From NCBI GenBank assembly GCA_026786335.1, contig JAJAYG010000024.1, positions 1-5,718 of the forward strand: 5,718 bases of DNA, given 5' to 3'. Of this stretch, positions 5,479 to 5,718 are shown piece after piece. The notes under the pieces are model-generated. The model made no database searches, was not told the origin of the DNA, and was given only the letters and a program-made list of their open reading frames with translations. The position numbers and the translations under genes were made by a program. The DNA is from Chitinophagales bacterium (GTDB lineage: Bacteria; Bacteroidota; Bacteroidia; Chitinophagales; UBA10324). Position 1 is the first letter of the stretch, and each line of letters begins with the position of its first letter.

Positions 5479-5718
5479 ATGGAAACCATTATCAAAAAAT
5501 ATGACTTAGAAGAGCGATTGATTGACTTTACGGCCTTGTGTTTGGATGTGGCAGAACATTTACCTTCTACGCGGACAGGAAATTATTATTCAGATCAATT
5601 GATTAGATCTTGCTCAGTACCGAGTCTAATTTATGGAGAAGCAAAAAGTGCAGAATCAAAAAATGACTTCCTTCATAAAATGAAGCTTTGTTTAAAAGAG
5701 CTTAGAGAAACAAATATC
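5479..5718 (+). CDS. Four-helix-bundle protein (S23/23S rRNA intervening-sequence protein family), 5' part
   Basis: The ATG at 5479 opens a frame that stays open for 80 codons to the right edge. It begins METIIKKYDLEERLIDFTAL and continues with VAEHLPSTRTGNYYSDQLIR, then YGEAKSAESKNDFLHKMKLC and LKELRETNI. This is the pattern of the PF05635/TIGR02436 four-helix-bundle family: 'DLEERLIDF', the 'LP.TR.G....DQL.RS' segment, 'YGEA.SAES..DF.HKM' and 'LKELRET'. Family members are about 115-130 residues, so roughly a third is missing. The family was first found in insertions within 23S rRNA genes, but many members, like this one, stand alone next to ordinary genes; the molecular role is unknown. There is no Shine-Dalgarno sequence. 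The degenerate 8-base repeat array ends just before the start codon. Confidence 0.88.
   Translation, partial: METIIKKYDLEERLIDFTALCLDVAEHLPSTRTGNYYSDQLIRSCSVPSLIYGEAKSAESKNDFLHKMKLCLKELRETNI

Noticed and set aside
5593..5615. AT-rich palindrome around ATCAATTGAT in the four-helix-bundle gene
   Set aside because: It lies inside a conserved coding segment (YYSDQLIRS) and is explained by codon choice.

Overview
The window looks like chromosomal DNA of a member of the Bacteroidota (Bacteroidetes). It is AT-rich, has no recognisable Shine-Dalgarno sequences, and carries a GldA-type ABC ATPase, TAnnTTTG-like -7 promoter elements and a free-standing four-helix-bundle (S23/IVP family) gene. The closest genus cannot be read from the sequence. 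Every gene found is on the + strand.

Layout, left to right: (1) bases 1-904 hold the 3' part of ligA (NAD+-dependent DNA ligase: end of the OB fold, Cys4 zinc finger, HhH domain, BRCT), interrupted by an apparent +1 frameshift near base 77. (2) Bases 948-1470 hold a small type II toxin-antitoxin cassette: an intact addiction-module antitoxin whose stop overlaps the start of a ParE/RelE-family toxin. The toxin reading frame is broken by an apparent 1-base deletion near base 1253. (3) Bases 1532-2170 encode a DEDDh 3'-5' exonuclease of the DnaQ/Pol III epsilon-like class. (4) Bases 2164-3201 encode MnmH/SelU (tRNA 2-selenouridine synthase), overlapping the exonuclease by 7 bases. (5) Bases 3290-4348 encode SelD (selenophosphate synthetase, cysteine form). 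(6) Bases 4458-5363 encode a GldA-like ABC transporter ATPase. (7) A degenerate 8-base-period repeat fills the gap at 5373-5474. (8) The start of a four-helix-bundle protein gene runs off the right edge.

The clearest functional unit is mnmH-selD. SelD makes selenophosphate, and MnmH uses it to convert 2-thiouridine to 2-selenouridine at the tRNA wobble position. No selA or selB is present in the window and SelD itself uses Cys, so the visible selenium route leads to tRNA modification. The other genes are housekeeping (ligase, exonuclease) or accessory (TA cassette, four-helix-bundle gene).

No clearly new multi-gene system is visible. The points most worth checking are the two single-base frameshifts within 1.2 kb, the 8-base-period array before the four-helix-bundle gene, a perfect GC-rich hairpin embedded in frame in selD, and an unusual Walker A residue in MnmH.
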